Assembly (NCBI GenBank): GCA_027943335.1
Contig: BSBK01002794.1
Span: 186,001-250,000, forward strand
Reading direction: 5' to 3'
From: Chamaecyparis obtusa
Taxonomy: Eukaryota; Streptophyta; Pinopsida; Cupressales; Cupressaceae
Length of the DNA: 64,000 bases
Shown: positions 1 through 10,520 of the stretch, piece after piece
Numbering within the stretch: the first letter of the stretch is position 1
Layout: each line of letters opens with the position of its first letter
Notes under the pieces: model-generated
The model's database searches: none
The model's input: only the letters and a program-made list of their open reading frames with translations
Told to the model about the DNA's origin: nothing
Made by a program: the position numbers and the translations under genes

Positions 1-182
1 CTTATGTGTGCCACAAAAATGGACCTGGATAAAAATAAATATGGAATGTAGGACACAGATCCATCATCTAATAATGAATGAAACATAGTAATAGAAGTCA
101 CTTGCACAAACAATAAAATGAGGCACCTTCAACATGGTTAAATTCTTGAGGCTCTATTGTCAAACAAAATAAAGCATGATCA

Positions 183-1474
183 GGGTGAACCCACAATAGT
201 GGGTTACAATTTTTTGGAGGAAGGAATCCATCCCAAAAATCATTTTCGGCAAAATAATATTTATCAACATTCGATAGAAACTAGCTTCAACTTTCGATCG
301 TAAGTACTAAACTTACTATCGAAAGTCCTTAAACAAAGGACTTTTGATCGTAAGTAACTTTCAATCGAAAGTTCCTTAGTAACTTTTGATCAAAAGTTAC
401 TGAGTAACTTTTGATCAAAAGTTACTAAGTAACTTTTGATCAAAAGTTACTAAGTAACTTTCGATCGAAAGTCCCTTAGTGATGACTTTTGATCGAAAGT
501 CATGCATTTAGGGTTTTTATTAACTTTTGATGACTTGACTTTCTATCGAAAGTAAATGAATTTCAATCGAAACTAGGTTAGTATTAACTAAATTTTCTAT
601 TTTTGGGTAAAGTACTTTCGATAGAAAGTACTTTCGATCGAAAGTCAATGCTTTCAATCGAAAGTCAATACTTTCGATCGAAAGTCCTTGGTTTGAGCCA
701 TGGTTTCAAGTTTTCAAGAAATTTTGAGAATTTCATGGCTTCGGGCCTCAAGCGCACTGATCAAATGGACGAATAAGAAGACATCCTTTTGCGTTCAACA
801 AGTACTCGGAACTAGCTTTCAAACGGTTATATATTTGACTATTTTTAAATTTATTATGTGTATGGTTTTTGACGTTAAATGAATGTAGGTTTTTTATCAA
901 ATATAAACCTTTGAGTTTGATGTTCAATGAAAAATAGTAAAACAAGGAAAAAAAATTTGGAAAAATAACAATGCCCTCCGTATTCAAGTCTACTTTCTAT
1001 TAAAAAAATAATAATTAAAATTTGATAAATTTACACAATAAGTTATAAGCTATGTAGTCAAGGTAGGTCAAAATTTTGGTTTACTCAACTTCAAATGTTA
1101 ATAAAATATGCAATAATAGTGATAATTTCATCAAACCAATTGCATGCCCTCTGTATGGATGTTACAAAACTAAATTCGAAAGAATCGCATTCATATCTAT
1201 TTTTAAAAAAAGTTATGCTCTATGAAAATAGTGTTACTATTTGAAAATGATGTTTTCAGCACCATACAAGTTTTTGTGGGAGAAAGAAAAAAGTACTCAA
1301 ATAAATTCAAAAAAAAAAAATTTAGAAACTAGATAGAAAATCCGAAAAGACTCTAATTTACTTCATCCTCCGATTTCGAGGCAATATGCATCCGAATCTG
1401 AAAGTTTTTCTCAAAATGTAGAGTTCAGTGTCTGTTCAGGCTAAAAAGTGTAACCCACTATTGTGGGTTCACCC
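183..1474. mobile_element. Non-autonomous DNA transposon with 25-bp terminal inverted repeats
   Basis: The ends at 183-207 and 1450-1474 are perfect 25-bp inverted complements, beginning GGGTGAACCC at the left. Each end can also fold on itself (AACCCAC, loop AATA, GTGGGTT). The 4-bp sequence ATCA lies directly outside both ends (179-182 and 1475-1478) and is the likely target duplication. The 1.29-kb interior has no credible coding frame, so mobilisation would need a transposase from elsewhere. It carries a palindrome array at about 285-690 and AT-rich DNA after that. The superfamily is not assigned: a 4-bp duplication does not suit hAT (8 bp), Mutator (9-11 bp), CACTA or PIF (3 bp); Sola-type elements use 4 bp, but this is only a suggestion. 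Confidence 0.8.
285..690. repeat. Array of palindromic ACTTTCGATCGAAAGT-type units
   Basis: About a dozen related palindromes lie here. At 378-401, 403-426 and 428-451 three identical 24-bp palindromes (core AACTTTTGATCAAAAGTT) follow one another with a 25-bp period. Other units have CTTTCGATCGAAAG, CTTTCAATCGAAAG or CTTTCGATAGAAAG cores (for example near 453-476, 619-640 and 670-686). The unit types differ mainly by CG changing to TG or CA. The array lies inside the 183-1474 element, nearer its left end, where it could act as a subterminal protein-binding array; that role is inference. Confidence 0.85.
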
Positions 1475-2368
1475 ATCATATATAATGTAATGTTGTTGGC
1501 CCATAAGATGATTTCTCAAACAAAGATTTTGTAACTAACACGTATATTCCATTTTACATCAATCAAAGACAAATACACCACCAACATAAACAAAGGGCCC
1601 CATGGATTAGAAACAAAAGTTAGTGGCAAGATGGAGAAAAAACAAGAGAAGATCATCCTTATCCTATGTTGCCTATGGTTTTGACCATGTGGCTAATTTT
1701 AAATTTTCAAATATTACAATTACCCTTAATTTTATGCTTCTAAACTGATAAGCATTCAAACCACCATGAGTTTTCTCCTTTTTTTAGTAGTAGATTCTAG
1801 GCTCCTTTAATGATTGGGTTTCAAAAGGTCATGAAATAGTGAAAGGCCTCTTTTCATGTATTTCATTACCTTTTTATTACTCATTGTTAGACCCTAGGTA
1901 AATTGGGAAAATGGTTGATGTTGTATCATAGACAATGAAAATAAAATTTCATTAATATGTATTAAAGGGCAGTAATGTCAAATATCTAATGGCAGCAAGG
2001 AGATAGAATGCTATCAAGAACCAAGATAGTCACAAAGAATGTGATAGTAGATGGTGAAAATGAGGCAATGATAAGAAATAATAGAACAAAGGACAATGAT
2101 GTCTAATATTTTCATAGAAGTGGCACTATGAAAGGCTTAAAACAATATTGATGTGCATCAAAATATAGTAAGATCAAAGATGCAAAATAGTAAACTAGTA
2201 ATGAAGAGAAGATAAAAGAGAGATCTTAGTGTTATTATGGATATCAAAATACTGTTATTGTATGACATAGATAGACACAATTTGAGAAGAAGAGGATAGT
2301 GCATCTGTATCATGAAAATTTAGTGACAGAAAAAGAAATGCAGTGAGAAGACAATATACAATGAAAAT
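1475..2368. other. AT-rich intergenic DNA, nothing recognised
   Basis: Between the TIR element and the first PPR fragment I see no coding frame with family resemblance, no long repeat and no RNA gene. Short open frames on both strands have the length and composition expected by chance. Confidence 0.5.
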
Positions 2369-3247
2369 TTGAATTGGAATGATAGTGAGATGGAATGTGA
2401 AGAAGTAAAAAAGAATAGGAAGCAAAAGATCAAAACAATAATATCAAAGATGCATGTCAAAGAAGATACCTTAAAGAGATTTGGAATTTTAAAAATAGTG
2501 ATTACCATACCCAAGGAAGATCAACAATGTATTGATGACATCAAGGATATGAGAAACTATGTAGTGAACAATGAGATAAACATGATTAAAACAATGATCA
2601 TAAAGAATGTATGTTTTCTCAAGAATGCCCTTTCACAAAGAAAAAATGTTCACTCTTTCATAATTCCCAGGCAATTTACATTTTCTTCAAGGTTTCAAAT
2701 TAAGCTTATAAACATGTATGACATGTGCGGAAGCCTGGTTGATGCACTTAAAGTGTTTGACCAAATTGAAGAACGAGACGGCTTCTCATGGAATATGACT
2801 ATTTCTACATATTGAAGACATGGTTATCCTCACGAGACAGTCACACTATTTCACCAAATGCAACAAACAGGTTTCAAACCCAATCAGTTCACATATGCCA
2901 ACATGATTACAGCCTATGCTGAAATGGGAGTTCTACAACAGGGCATAGATATCCATCAAAGCATGAAGGATAGAGGATTTTCTCCAAATGTTGTGGTTGT
3001 AACTGCACTGGTGGACATGTATGCCAAAAGTGGAAGAATAGACAAGGCATGTGAACTGTTTCAAAAAATGCCTCAAAGAAATGAGGTCTCATGGAATGCC
3101 ATGATTGCAGGATATATTAAAACTAGATTTGTTGAAAAGGCTTTTAAAACTTTTAACCAAATGTAATTGGTAGATGTAAATCCAAATTCCATAACCTTTT
3201 TCAGCATACTTATAGTGTGTGCCAAAATGGGATCTTTGGAATAGGGT
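2369..3247 (+). pseudogene. PPR protein pseudogene (PLS type), fragment 1
   Basis: A single frame runs through the stretch and from about 2600 matches plant pentatricopeptide repeat proteins of the PLS class, which bind organellar RNA. Recognisable repeat cores are INMYDMCGSLVDALKVFDQI, ALVDMYAKSGRIDKACELF and VSWNAMIAGYIK. In-frame stops at 2813-2815 (TGA), 3164-3166 (TAA) and 3242-3244 (TAG) break it, although typical PPR sequence continues after each one (for example RHGYPHETVTLFHQM after the first). There is no E or DYW tail; similarity ends near 3247. The part before 2600 is open but not PPR-like. It is a dead copy or fragment, probably old. The family call is firm; the parent gene is unknown. 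Confidence 0.85.
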
Positions 3248-4170
3248 ACCACTATAATGTCTCCAATACGCTCCTTGGAGATTTGGGGATAATTCGATAA
3301 CTTCAATTGCAAATACTTCTTTCTACTTGTGTGTAGTTCTTTAATTGTTTTAAACTTTTGTATTGAATATGGTTCACAAATAGGTATGTTGTTAATATTC
3401 TTAGTTGGATAATTTGGTGGATTGGAGAATTCAACCAATGTACTTGTGTCTATTGCTTTTTATTAATGGAGACTGATTTGTAAGGATTACATTGTCAACA
3501 ATAAGTCTAGTATGATTCTCAAGTTGATATAGTATATTGCTATAGGCTAGAGATTATCCTAAGCTCACATGGATTACATTATTATGGTAATATATTACAT
3601 GAATATTACGTTGTCTGACTTGTAATCCTATTTCTTATACAATCATTTTCTTCCTTTTCATCCAATGATTTCAAAATACTTATTTTGACTCTACCATTGA
3701 TGATCTTAAATCTTATGTTTCCTTTCTCTTTATATAAACATTAAACGTTGTCCATTTCACTTCCAATAATCATGTTTAGGGGATAATCAAAATGCTTCTA
3801 TAATTCTTATCTATGTGGGGTCATGACATTCAACTTTGTATACTTGCACCAGCTCACCCTATATATTCACCAGCAACATCCAATATTGAGTGAATCCCTT
3901 TCAACAATGAAACCTCTAAGAATGGTCTTCCTTTTTATAATTCTATATATGTATTTCATCTCCATCCAATGTTCCCATTTATATTCATTATATTCTTCCA
4001 TGGTCAATACTTCCTATTTGGATCATAGTCCAAGAGTGAGTAAATATATAATTGAAGGGACATGAGATAGATCCCTATGTTGTTTACAGGCTGTGATCAC
4101 CATAGATTATGTCTTTTCCTCTTTTCCATCCCCCTATTTTTGGTGTCTTTCCTCCATTATGTATGCTATC
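3248..4170. other. Spacer between two PPR fragments
   Basis: About 0.9 kb of AT-rich sequence with no recognisable coding content separates the two PPR fragments. Fragment 2 restarts at the same repeat position at which fragment 1 stops (FFSILIVCAKMGSLE against FASILLACAKMGALEQG), so this could be an insertion flanked by duplicated PPR sequence, or two separate fragments. No terminal repeats were found to define an insertion. Confidence 0.4.
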
Positions 4171-4530
4171 TCTTCCACAACCTTTGCAAGCATCCTTCTA
4201 GCCTGTGCCAAAATGGGAGCTTTGGAACAAGGCATTGATATCCATCAAAGCATAATGGAGGGGGGATTTTTATCAAATGTTTTAGTTGTCAGTGCCTTAG
4301 TAGACATGTATGTTAAATGTGGAAACATAGACAAGGCACATAAATTGTTTTACAGATTGTCTCAAAGAGATGTCATCTCATGGACTTCCATGATTGGAGG
4401 ATATGTTCCAAATGGGTTTGTTGAAAAGGCATTAGAAAATTTTAAGAAAATGCAACTGGTGGATGTAAAGTCAGACTCCTCAACCTTTGCTAGCATACTC
4501 CCTGCCTGTGGTCAAATGAATGCAAAAGGG
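4171..4530 (+). pseudogene. PPR protein pseudogene, fragment 2
   Basis: About 115 codons of clear PLS-type PPR sequence lie inside a longer chance frame. Cores visible are FASILLACAKMGALEQGI, VSALVDMYVKCGNIDKAH, VISWTSMIGGYVPNGFVEKA and FASILPACGQM. There is no start region, no E/DYW domain and no remaining PPR sequence after about 4530, where the frame runs into a 40-bp tandem repeat. It is most simply a second piece of the same family as 2369-3247, on the same strand and 0.9 kb downstream. A functional product is very unlikely. Confidence 0.85.
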
Positions 4531-4570
4531 CATCACCATTTTTCATCAATTTCACTGAGTTCCCCTACTA

Positions 4571-4690
4571 TTCTATGCAAATGTATGCAATCAGGAGGTG
4601 TAAAACCCAAATGTATACAAATGTATTCAATCAGGAGGTGTACAACCCAAATGTATGCAAATGTATGCAATTAGGAGGTGTAAAACCAGT
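4571..4690. repeat. Three tandem copies of a 40-bp unit
   Basis: The unit, with the motif TCAGGAGGTGTAAAACCC, repeats at an exact 40-bp period (motif at 4591, 4631 and 4671) with only a few substitutions. It lies just past the end of the second PPR fragment. Confidence 0.9.
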
Positions 4691-4932
4691 CTCAAAGCAT
4701 AAATAAAATAGTAAATAAGTCTTGAAGCAAATGATAATGTTGATTGGGTATCCAGTAAATTAAATAGATGAGAGAAAGAATGAAAAACCTCCAAAAACCC
4801 CAGGTTAAGGTTTCTAAGCTCAATCTCCTTGAGTCATTTTAGCTAGTCAATCTCCTTCATGTGTGCACTACACCCTTCCAATTTGTCAGTCGGGAATAAT
4901 GAAATGAGAAATGAAATTCCCTTTTTTTTAAG

Positions 4933-5001
4933 TTATGCCCATGTTTGTCGAACTTTCAACCGCCACGGGATTTTTTGATATTTCGACAAACACGAGCATA
5001 A
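4933..5001. repeat. Imperfect 20-bp inverted repeat (hairpin)
   Basis: TTATGCCCATGTTTGTCGAA at 4933-4952 pairs with TTCGACAAACACGAGCATAA at 4982-5001 with two mismatches, around a loop of about 29 bases. It may be a small MITE-like remnant; no target duplication was identified. Confidence 0.7.
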
Positions 5002-5104
5002 ATTTTTTTTTAAAAAGTTTTCCTTCTGTAATCCGACCAAGAAAAACCTTCTTATTTTTTGGTCAAAAATTTTGGTAGAAAAACTAGGCCAAATGTACTA
5101 GTGT

Positions 5105-6326
5105 CTACACAACTGTTTCTGCAAAATATCAATTTGTTGGTCTTTATCTTCAAGTAAGTTTCTTTGATTGTCAATAATTTTATTTGCAGTATCTAAATCA
5201 ACTTATAAAATCTGATTGGTACTCTCATGAGTAGTTACAAGCTTTTTTAGTCTTTTGACCTTTTGAAGAACACAAAGAAGCTCTTCTTCAAGATTAACCT
5301 CTCCATTTTCAAAATCAGAAGTTATTTCAGGTTTCTTAGAAATAGTTTTGTCAAGTTCAACTTTTGTCATAAATAGGGTTTCACTTCCTTCACAATGTGA
5401 GTCATTTAACTCATCCTCAGAGTCCTCTTTAGACATGAGACTCTTATTTTTAAAATTATTAAACCTCTTATTATGATTCCAAGGTTTTCTTTTGAAAAAA
5501 AATTTTGATTTATCTTCAACATTGTTTTGATCAATATGCTGTAAAATGTCCTGCTTTACCACAGCTAAAATATTTGAAAGGAAGTTTACCCTAATATTTC
5601 TTTTTGATTTTTTTAACTATTAATGCTTCAAAAGTATCTGATAGTTCAGATTCACTATCCTCTTCCTTCTCTGCTTTAAAAGCAGCTTCTTGAGAGGTAG
5701 AAGAAGTACTTCCAACTCTCATTTCATAAGGAGTGAGAATACTTTGAAGTTTGTGTAGAGTCATAGTAGAAAAGTGTTTCTTTTCTTCTAAAGCTGATAT
5801 TTTGGTTTCAAATTTAGGTAAAAACTTTCTAATCACTTTAGAAACAACATCATATTCTTCCACATTCTCACCAAGTCCTCTACGTGCATTAAGTACTTCA
5901 TCAATACAAAGAAAATAGTTTTCTACTGTTTCATCGTCGTTCATTTTTAAAGCATCAAATTGAGTCTTTAAAGTAATAAACTTCGACTCTTTAACTTTAG
6001 CATCACCTTGATAGATAGATTCAATTTTTGTCCATACCTCATTAGCTAACTTGCAATACATAACCTTCACAAACACATCTTTTGATAGCTCACACAAGAT
6101 AGAAAATCGAGCCCTTTTATCCAATTAAAACTTGGTGTTTTTCATCTGCATCAGTAGGTATAGCAGATGGAACAATATACTTGCTAATGACAACTTCCCA
6201 CATTCTGACATCAAGGGAATTTATAAATGCTTCCATCTTAACTTGCCAGAAAACATAATCAAAACCATAAAAAAGAGGGGCTCTAGAAAGTGAGGCACCT
6301 TCTGCTTGAGCCATTATCACTTTCAA
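5105..6326 (-). pseudogene. Copia-type gag, decayed (UBN2/DUF4219 class)
   Basis: Read on the minus strand from 6326, this is a Ty1/copia capsid gene of the UBN2 type. It has an N-terminal part with FYGFDYVFWQVKMEAFI, the helical gag core (ANEVWTKIESIYQGD, KESKFITLKTQFDALKM), and an acidic, coiled-coil tail to about 5105 (NKIIDNQRNLLEDKDQQ). In the zinc-knuckle region (about 5530-5585) FSCGKAGHFTAY is followed by TGA where the last cysteine should be, and the first cysteine is also lost. Frame breaks occur near 6120 and 5590. Protease, integrase and RT are absent, so the 3' part of the element is missing. A matching primer binding site and LTR lie just upstream at 6373-6390 onward. Confidence 0.85.
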
Positions 6327-6372
6327 TGACTAGGATCAATCCTAGGGGCAGACTTAAAAAAAAGGAACCTAC

Positions 6373-6384
6373 GCTCTAATACCA
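6373..6384 (-). promoter_or_regulatory. Primer binding site of the decayed Copia element
   Basis: The minus strand reads TGGTATTAGAGC, one base different from the common plant retroelement site TGGTATCAGAGC, which pairs with the 3' end of initiator methionine tRNA. It lies about 50 bases upstream of the gag start and about 6 bases from the inferred LTR end, as expected. Confidence 0.8.
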
Positions 6385-6389
6385 ATTAT

Positions 6390-7700
6390 TGAAAGTGAAA
6401 ATCACTCTGAGAGGGGGGGTGAATCAGAGTGTTACTAGACAAAAATATTTAAGTCTTTTTATGCTAGAACTGAAAACAATGTGAGGATAATAACAGATAA
6501 TTTTGCAAAACTATTTCAAGGCACCAATACAAGACTAAACAAGAACTTTATGCCACTATAACATAATTGGGCAAATGAATCAACATTACATGAAACTGGA
6601 TTAAAACTGAAAGTATTAGAGCATGCAAGTAACTTTTGAAAAGAATCAAATCAAAACATGACACATGAAATTGTCTTGAGTGGGAACCCTCAAAACCCAA
6701 CTAAGTTTTGTCATAGGGAGAAAACTACTCCAAATCCTTTTATTAAATTGAGCACCAACTCATACAATCGTGTTTAGCAGCACCTGCTGCAAGGAGCTAC
6801 AACTCCTATATTATTCAATAGTTTTGAATGGATTCATGATAATATATTGTGTAAAATTCTACAACTATATTATTATAAACCTTAATTACAAATCACTGTA
6901 TTTTCAATATGCTCATTGAGATCTCAATAACAAGATTTTCTTGTATCACTAAAATTTCATTTACTCTTCCTTACTTTCCACACACACGACTGCACCTATA
7001 TATCCTTCTTATTGAAAGGTATATACATATAGTTGTGTATGTTAATTTAACTGAAAGAAAAATGTAAACCCTCAAGTAAGATGAAACCCTTGTAGGATTC
7101 AAATCTGAATAAAGATAACATAAATTATTTTTTTCAAGCACTGAAAGTAGCCTTTTTGAAAAACTATGACAGCCTTTTTGCTCAAAGCCCGTGAGAACCA
7201 ACCGAAAAGAAACGGTTTGTTGAATTTTGTTACAAATAACCTTGAGTGAAAAAGAACCATAATAAACTCCAACTGATGATTCATTTGAAAAAATCCTTAA
7301 CCATCGGTTACCAAAACTTAACAAATACAAAATAGTAGATATCAACTTTAATGCTGGTTACCCTCATAATAGGGTACCAATAATTACAAACTAACTGTTT
7401 TAAGCAACTGAAAGTCAGTAAAGCTGAAACAGATTTATCTTTAAAATCCATTAGAATGTTTCATGGAATCTTTAAATGAATTTATGATATCAACATTAAC
7501 TGAAAGTGGAGCAAGTGATCTAATTCATACCTGTATAGAAAAGTAAATAACATAAACTTTTACCCGTAGAGAAAAATTGTATGTAGAGTCTGTTGAATGT
7601 AATAAAATTATCATCAAATAAAAGAGCTCAACCTGTAGAAAAATATAGTAGAAGACCAGATTTCTTTACACACTGATGTTTAAGCATTGTCAAGATCAAT
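6390..7700 (-). mobile_element. Probable 5' LTR of the decayed Copia element (outer end not defined)
   Basis: Sequence outside the primer site starts TGAAAGTGAAAATCACTCTG on the plus strand, consistent with an LTR edge, and holds an 8-bp inverted repeat CACTCTGA...TCAGAGTG. There is only one copy, because the 3' end of the element is lost, so the outer edge cannot be fixed by comparing LTRs; 7700 is a rough limit. Short frames here do not resemble proteins. Confidence 0.45.
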
Positions 7701-8209
7701 TTACCCAATGGCGGCGCTCACATTTAGGGTTTGAGAAAGAACAGACCAAATGATGCGTTTGAATCAACTTTTGGGTGCAAAAATAATATCCCAAACCATA
7801 ATGAAGATATTTTTTCATCCGCTTAAACCCAAGCTAGATACCGTGAGTTAACCAAAAAACCTTTCAAATCATAACTCCCGTGATTCAAATCTAACTCATG
7901 ATTACTTCATTGTTAAGAAAGTCAAATAACGTTGCCGCTAATAGAACGTGTGGCAAAAACTGCTTAAGTTAACTTTTAACGTTAATAATAAGCCAGCTTT
8001 CTGTCCAAGTGTCATCAAGGACAAATAACGTGGTGAGAGTAACACATAGTTCTTACATGTTCCTACAAGTTCCTATAACAAATACCATTTAGACTGATTC
8101 AACTTCTTCAATTCATGTTGTGTAATCAATGTGTTCTTTGTTGGTACAAATCCTTCCCACTGTACCATATATTTGTTGTATTGGCCTTTGGTGAGTATGA
8201 GCAATCTTC

Positions 8210-8600
8210 TTATCTTAAACTTGTGCCATAGTTTCCTTTTTTCTTACTTGGAATTTTCTTCTCCCAATTCACTTCATCTACACTATTAGTAGCATGATCT
8301 TCACCATTAAAACTATATAAATTAGAGATATTAAATACGAAGTAAATATCAAAACTAGCAGGCAAATCTACCTCATAAACATTGTGATTCATTTTCTTGA
8401 CAATTTTGCATGGACCAATTTTCTTATATTTCAATTTGTGATATGTCCCTACATAGGAAACCTCTCGCTTATTAGATATACTATCACTACATCACCTACA
8501 CTTTATTGTGACATTCAAATAAACCATGTATTTCCTCTTCATTATTCCATTTCTCATTTTTTATTAATTGATCAATACTTAAAAAAAATTAATCAATAAC
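8210..8600 (-). pseudogene. Ty3/gypsy integrase C-terminal fragment
   Basis: On the minus strand the sequence reads as the tail of a gypsy integrase: HKLKYKKIGPCKIVKKMNHN, then VYEVDLPASFDIYFVFNISN, matching the common plant pattern in which a KL(K/R)xKxxGP(Y/F)xI block is followed by a Y-V-DLP block and FNVxxL. The part upstream (8440-8600) is degenerate, with stops and shifts. Nothing else of the element (RT, catalytic integrase core, LTR) is recognised nearby, so this is an isolated fragment. Confidence 0.75.
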
Positions 8601-9900
8601 ATTAATATTTTTTTTTAAAAGCTATATTGTACTGAAATGATCACTTCATCTGTTTATAATCCATAAATAATTTGTACTCAAGCGTCATGTTAAGGTGGCA
8701 CCTGGATTGTAGAAGCTCTCACTTAAACATGAACACGATAGTTGAATATCCATCACTGTTAACATTTTTTCCTAATTTCTAATGTCAGTATCGATTAGAT
8801 GGCAAAGTATTTATGATAGAAAACACCGTTAGATAGTATTTTAAATAAAGAAATTGTGTAATGTAAGTTTTCGTCAATGATTAGAACTATTTTAGGATAA
8901 AGGAATCATGTTGTCCTTGATTCGCGTTTGCTTCTGTTAAAAGGGCGACTCCATTATTGGTCGCCAAGTTTTATCATATTCCACACCGAATGGAGGGTTT
9001 AGTTGACAATATTATTGGGTTTACATTATATTTGTTCCCAATGATTGAATGAGATTATGTGCTTTATTTCTATTCAATTGACTCCTTTGACACTCGTTGA
9101 AGAAATCCCAATTCCCACCTAAGTGCCACATGAAATATAAAAACTATTAGCCCTAAAGCAAGCCTGAAAGAAACTGCAACCAAGTTTTTTAATCTAAAAA
9201 ATAAGAATCATCATGTGAAATCTTGGATGCTACAAAAGTAAGCCACTTTGATAAATTCTATACTAATACATTATAAATACTTTGTTTAAACTAAACTATT
9301 ATTTATAACAACAATATTCGTTTTTGAAAGTTATGGAGATTACGATGAGAAAAAAATGGTTGATTAATGCAGAAGAATCTCCACTCTCAAGTCAAACCCA
9401 CTTCCTTCTTGTTATTTAATTATAAAGATAGATTATAACTCTTGAAACTAGGTCAAAACTCCATTGGAATCTCAAAAAAATCATATAGATCTGTGCAGAA
9501 AACCAGATTTTTCATATCCCTACCGCTACGCTGAGCATCACATGTAGTACCCAATAGAACTGCTTATACAATAACCAAGCAAATTGCATTTATCAATTGA
9601 CTTTCATATGGTCCTATTCGTACCAGCCTGCATGTTACATTGGCAACAGAATGTATGCATATTTAAATCAATCCTGTTTTGGTGCAACAAACCTAATATA
9701 TTTTTCTTATTAGTGGGTACTTTTTCCCAATATTATTATACAAAATATTTGGCTTTTATGAGCCAAAGACAACTACTTAAAGCATATGATGGGTCAGGAA
9801 TGCAGCAGTGCAGAACATCATCAAGTTGGCCACTGGTTCTTCATATTTGTCATTTTTGTTCTCTGAAGCATATCACAACCCCATTTATATATATTCTCAT
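8601..9900. other. Intergenic DNA upstream of the SAUR gene, nothing recognised
   Basis: No coding frame with resemblance to a known family and no sizeable repeat was seen. The plus-strand open stretch at 9584-9922 has the composition of chance sequence. Confidence 0.45.
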
Positions 9901-9931
9901 GCATTACATAGAGGACGTGTAGAATTAGATT

Positions 9932-9942
9932 TGTCTCATTGG
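9932..9942. promoter_or_regulatory. Possible auxin response element next to an inverted CCAAT
   Basis: TGTCTC, the canonical auxin response element core bound by ARF factors, is at 9932-9937, and ATTGG (CCAAT on the other strand) follows directly. It lies about 580 bases upstream of the SAUR start codon. Six-base motifs occur often by chance, so this is only suggestive, although SAUR genes are classic auxin-response genes. Confidence 0.3.
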
Positions 9943-10124
9943 CTATTGTCATTGTTAGCCAGTTTTTGTTTCTTCATTAAAGTGTTAGGGTTTACTTACA
10001 TTGGTTGTTTTCTATTTATAGGCTTTGATATTGATCTAATTACCTTACTAATCTTAAGATCTATCAAGCTATAGGCAATATCAAATACATTTTTGATTGC
10101 ATTGGATATAGGTATAGGAGGACA

Positions 10125-10366
10125 TGTAGAATCAAGCGCAGTGGATATTGGCCGGTAGAATTTGTAGAATCTAGAGGCAAGTTTCTGCTGGGTATTTGTT
10201 ATATAGGATTGCTTTCTATTGTTTCTTTTGAATGTTTTCCTCATTGCATATGAGCATAGAACGAGATGTAGAATCAAGCTCAGTGGGTATTGGGTATAGA
10301 AATTGTAGACTCTGGGGGCAATTTATGCTGAGCATTTGCTATTTAGGGTTGTTTTCTTTTGTTTCT
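10125..10366. repeat. Tandem duplication of about 100 bp in the SAUR upstream region
   Basis: Copy A (10125-10226) and copy B (10267-10366) both start TGTAGAATCAAGC and end GTTTCT, with offsets of 140-142 bases and clear but imperfect similarity throughout. The second copy ends about 155 bases before the SAUR ATG, so the duplication lies in the proximal promoter or 5' leader. Confidence 0.8.
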
Positions 10367-10520
10367 GGCATACTCGTCTGCATTTTCCAGGGTTAGGGTT
10401 TCTAAGACCTTGTGTTGCTAGAGTCGGAGTATTTTTATTTGTAACACACATCCATTAAAGTTGGAACATATCCTTAAGTTCCACTGACCTTAAGATCTGG
10501 TTATCAATAGATCTTGTAAA

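Noticed and set aside
378..476. CRISPR-like array of 24-bp repeats
   Set aside because: The units are separated by a single base, not by unique spacers, and lie in a plant TIR element.
748..987. Open frame on minus strand
   Set aside because: Lies inside the TIR element in AT-rich DNA with no family resemblance.
2907..3438. Minus-strand open frames over the PPR fragment
   Set aside because: Shadows of the PPR sequence; plus strand carries the recognisable repeats.
9584..10277. Possible upstream exons of the SAUR gene
   Set aside because: SAUR genes are normally single-exon, the SAUR frame has its own start, and these frames show no protein signature.
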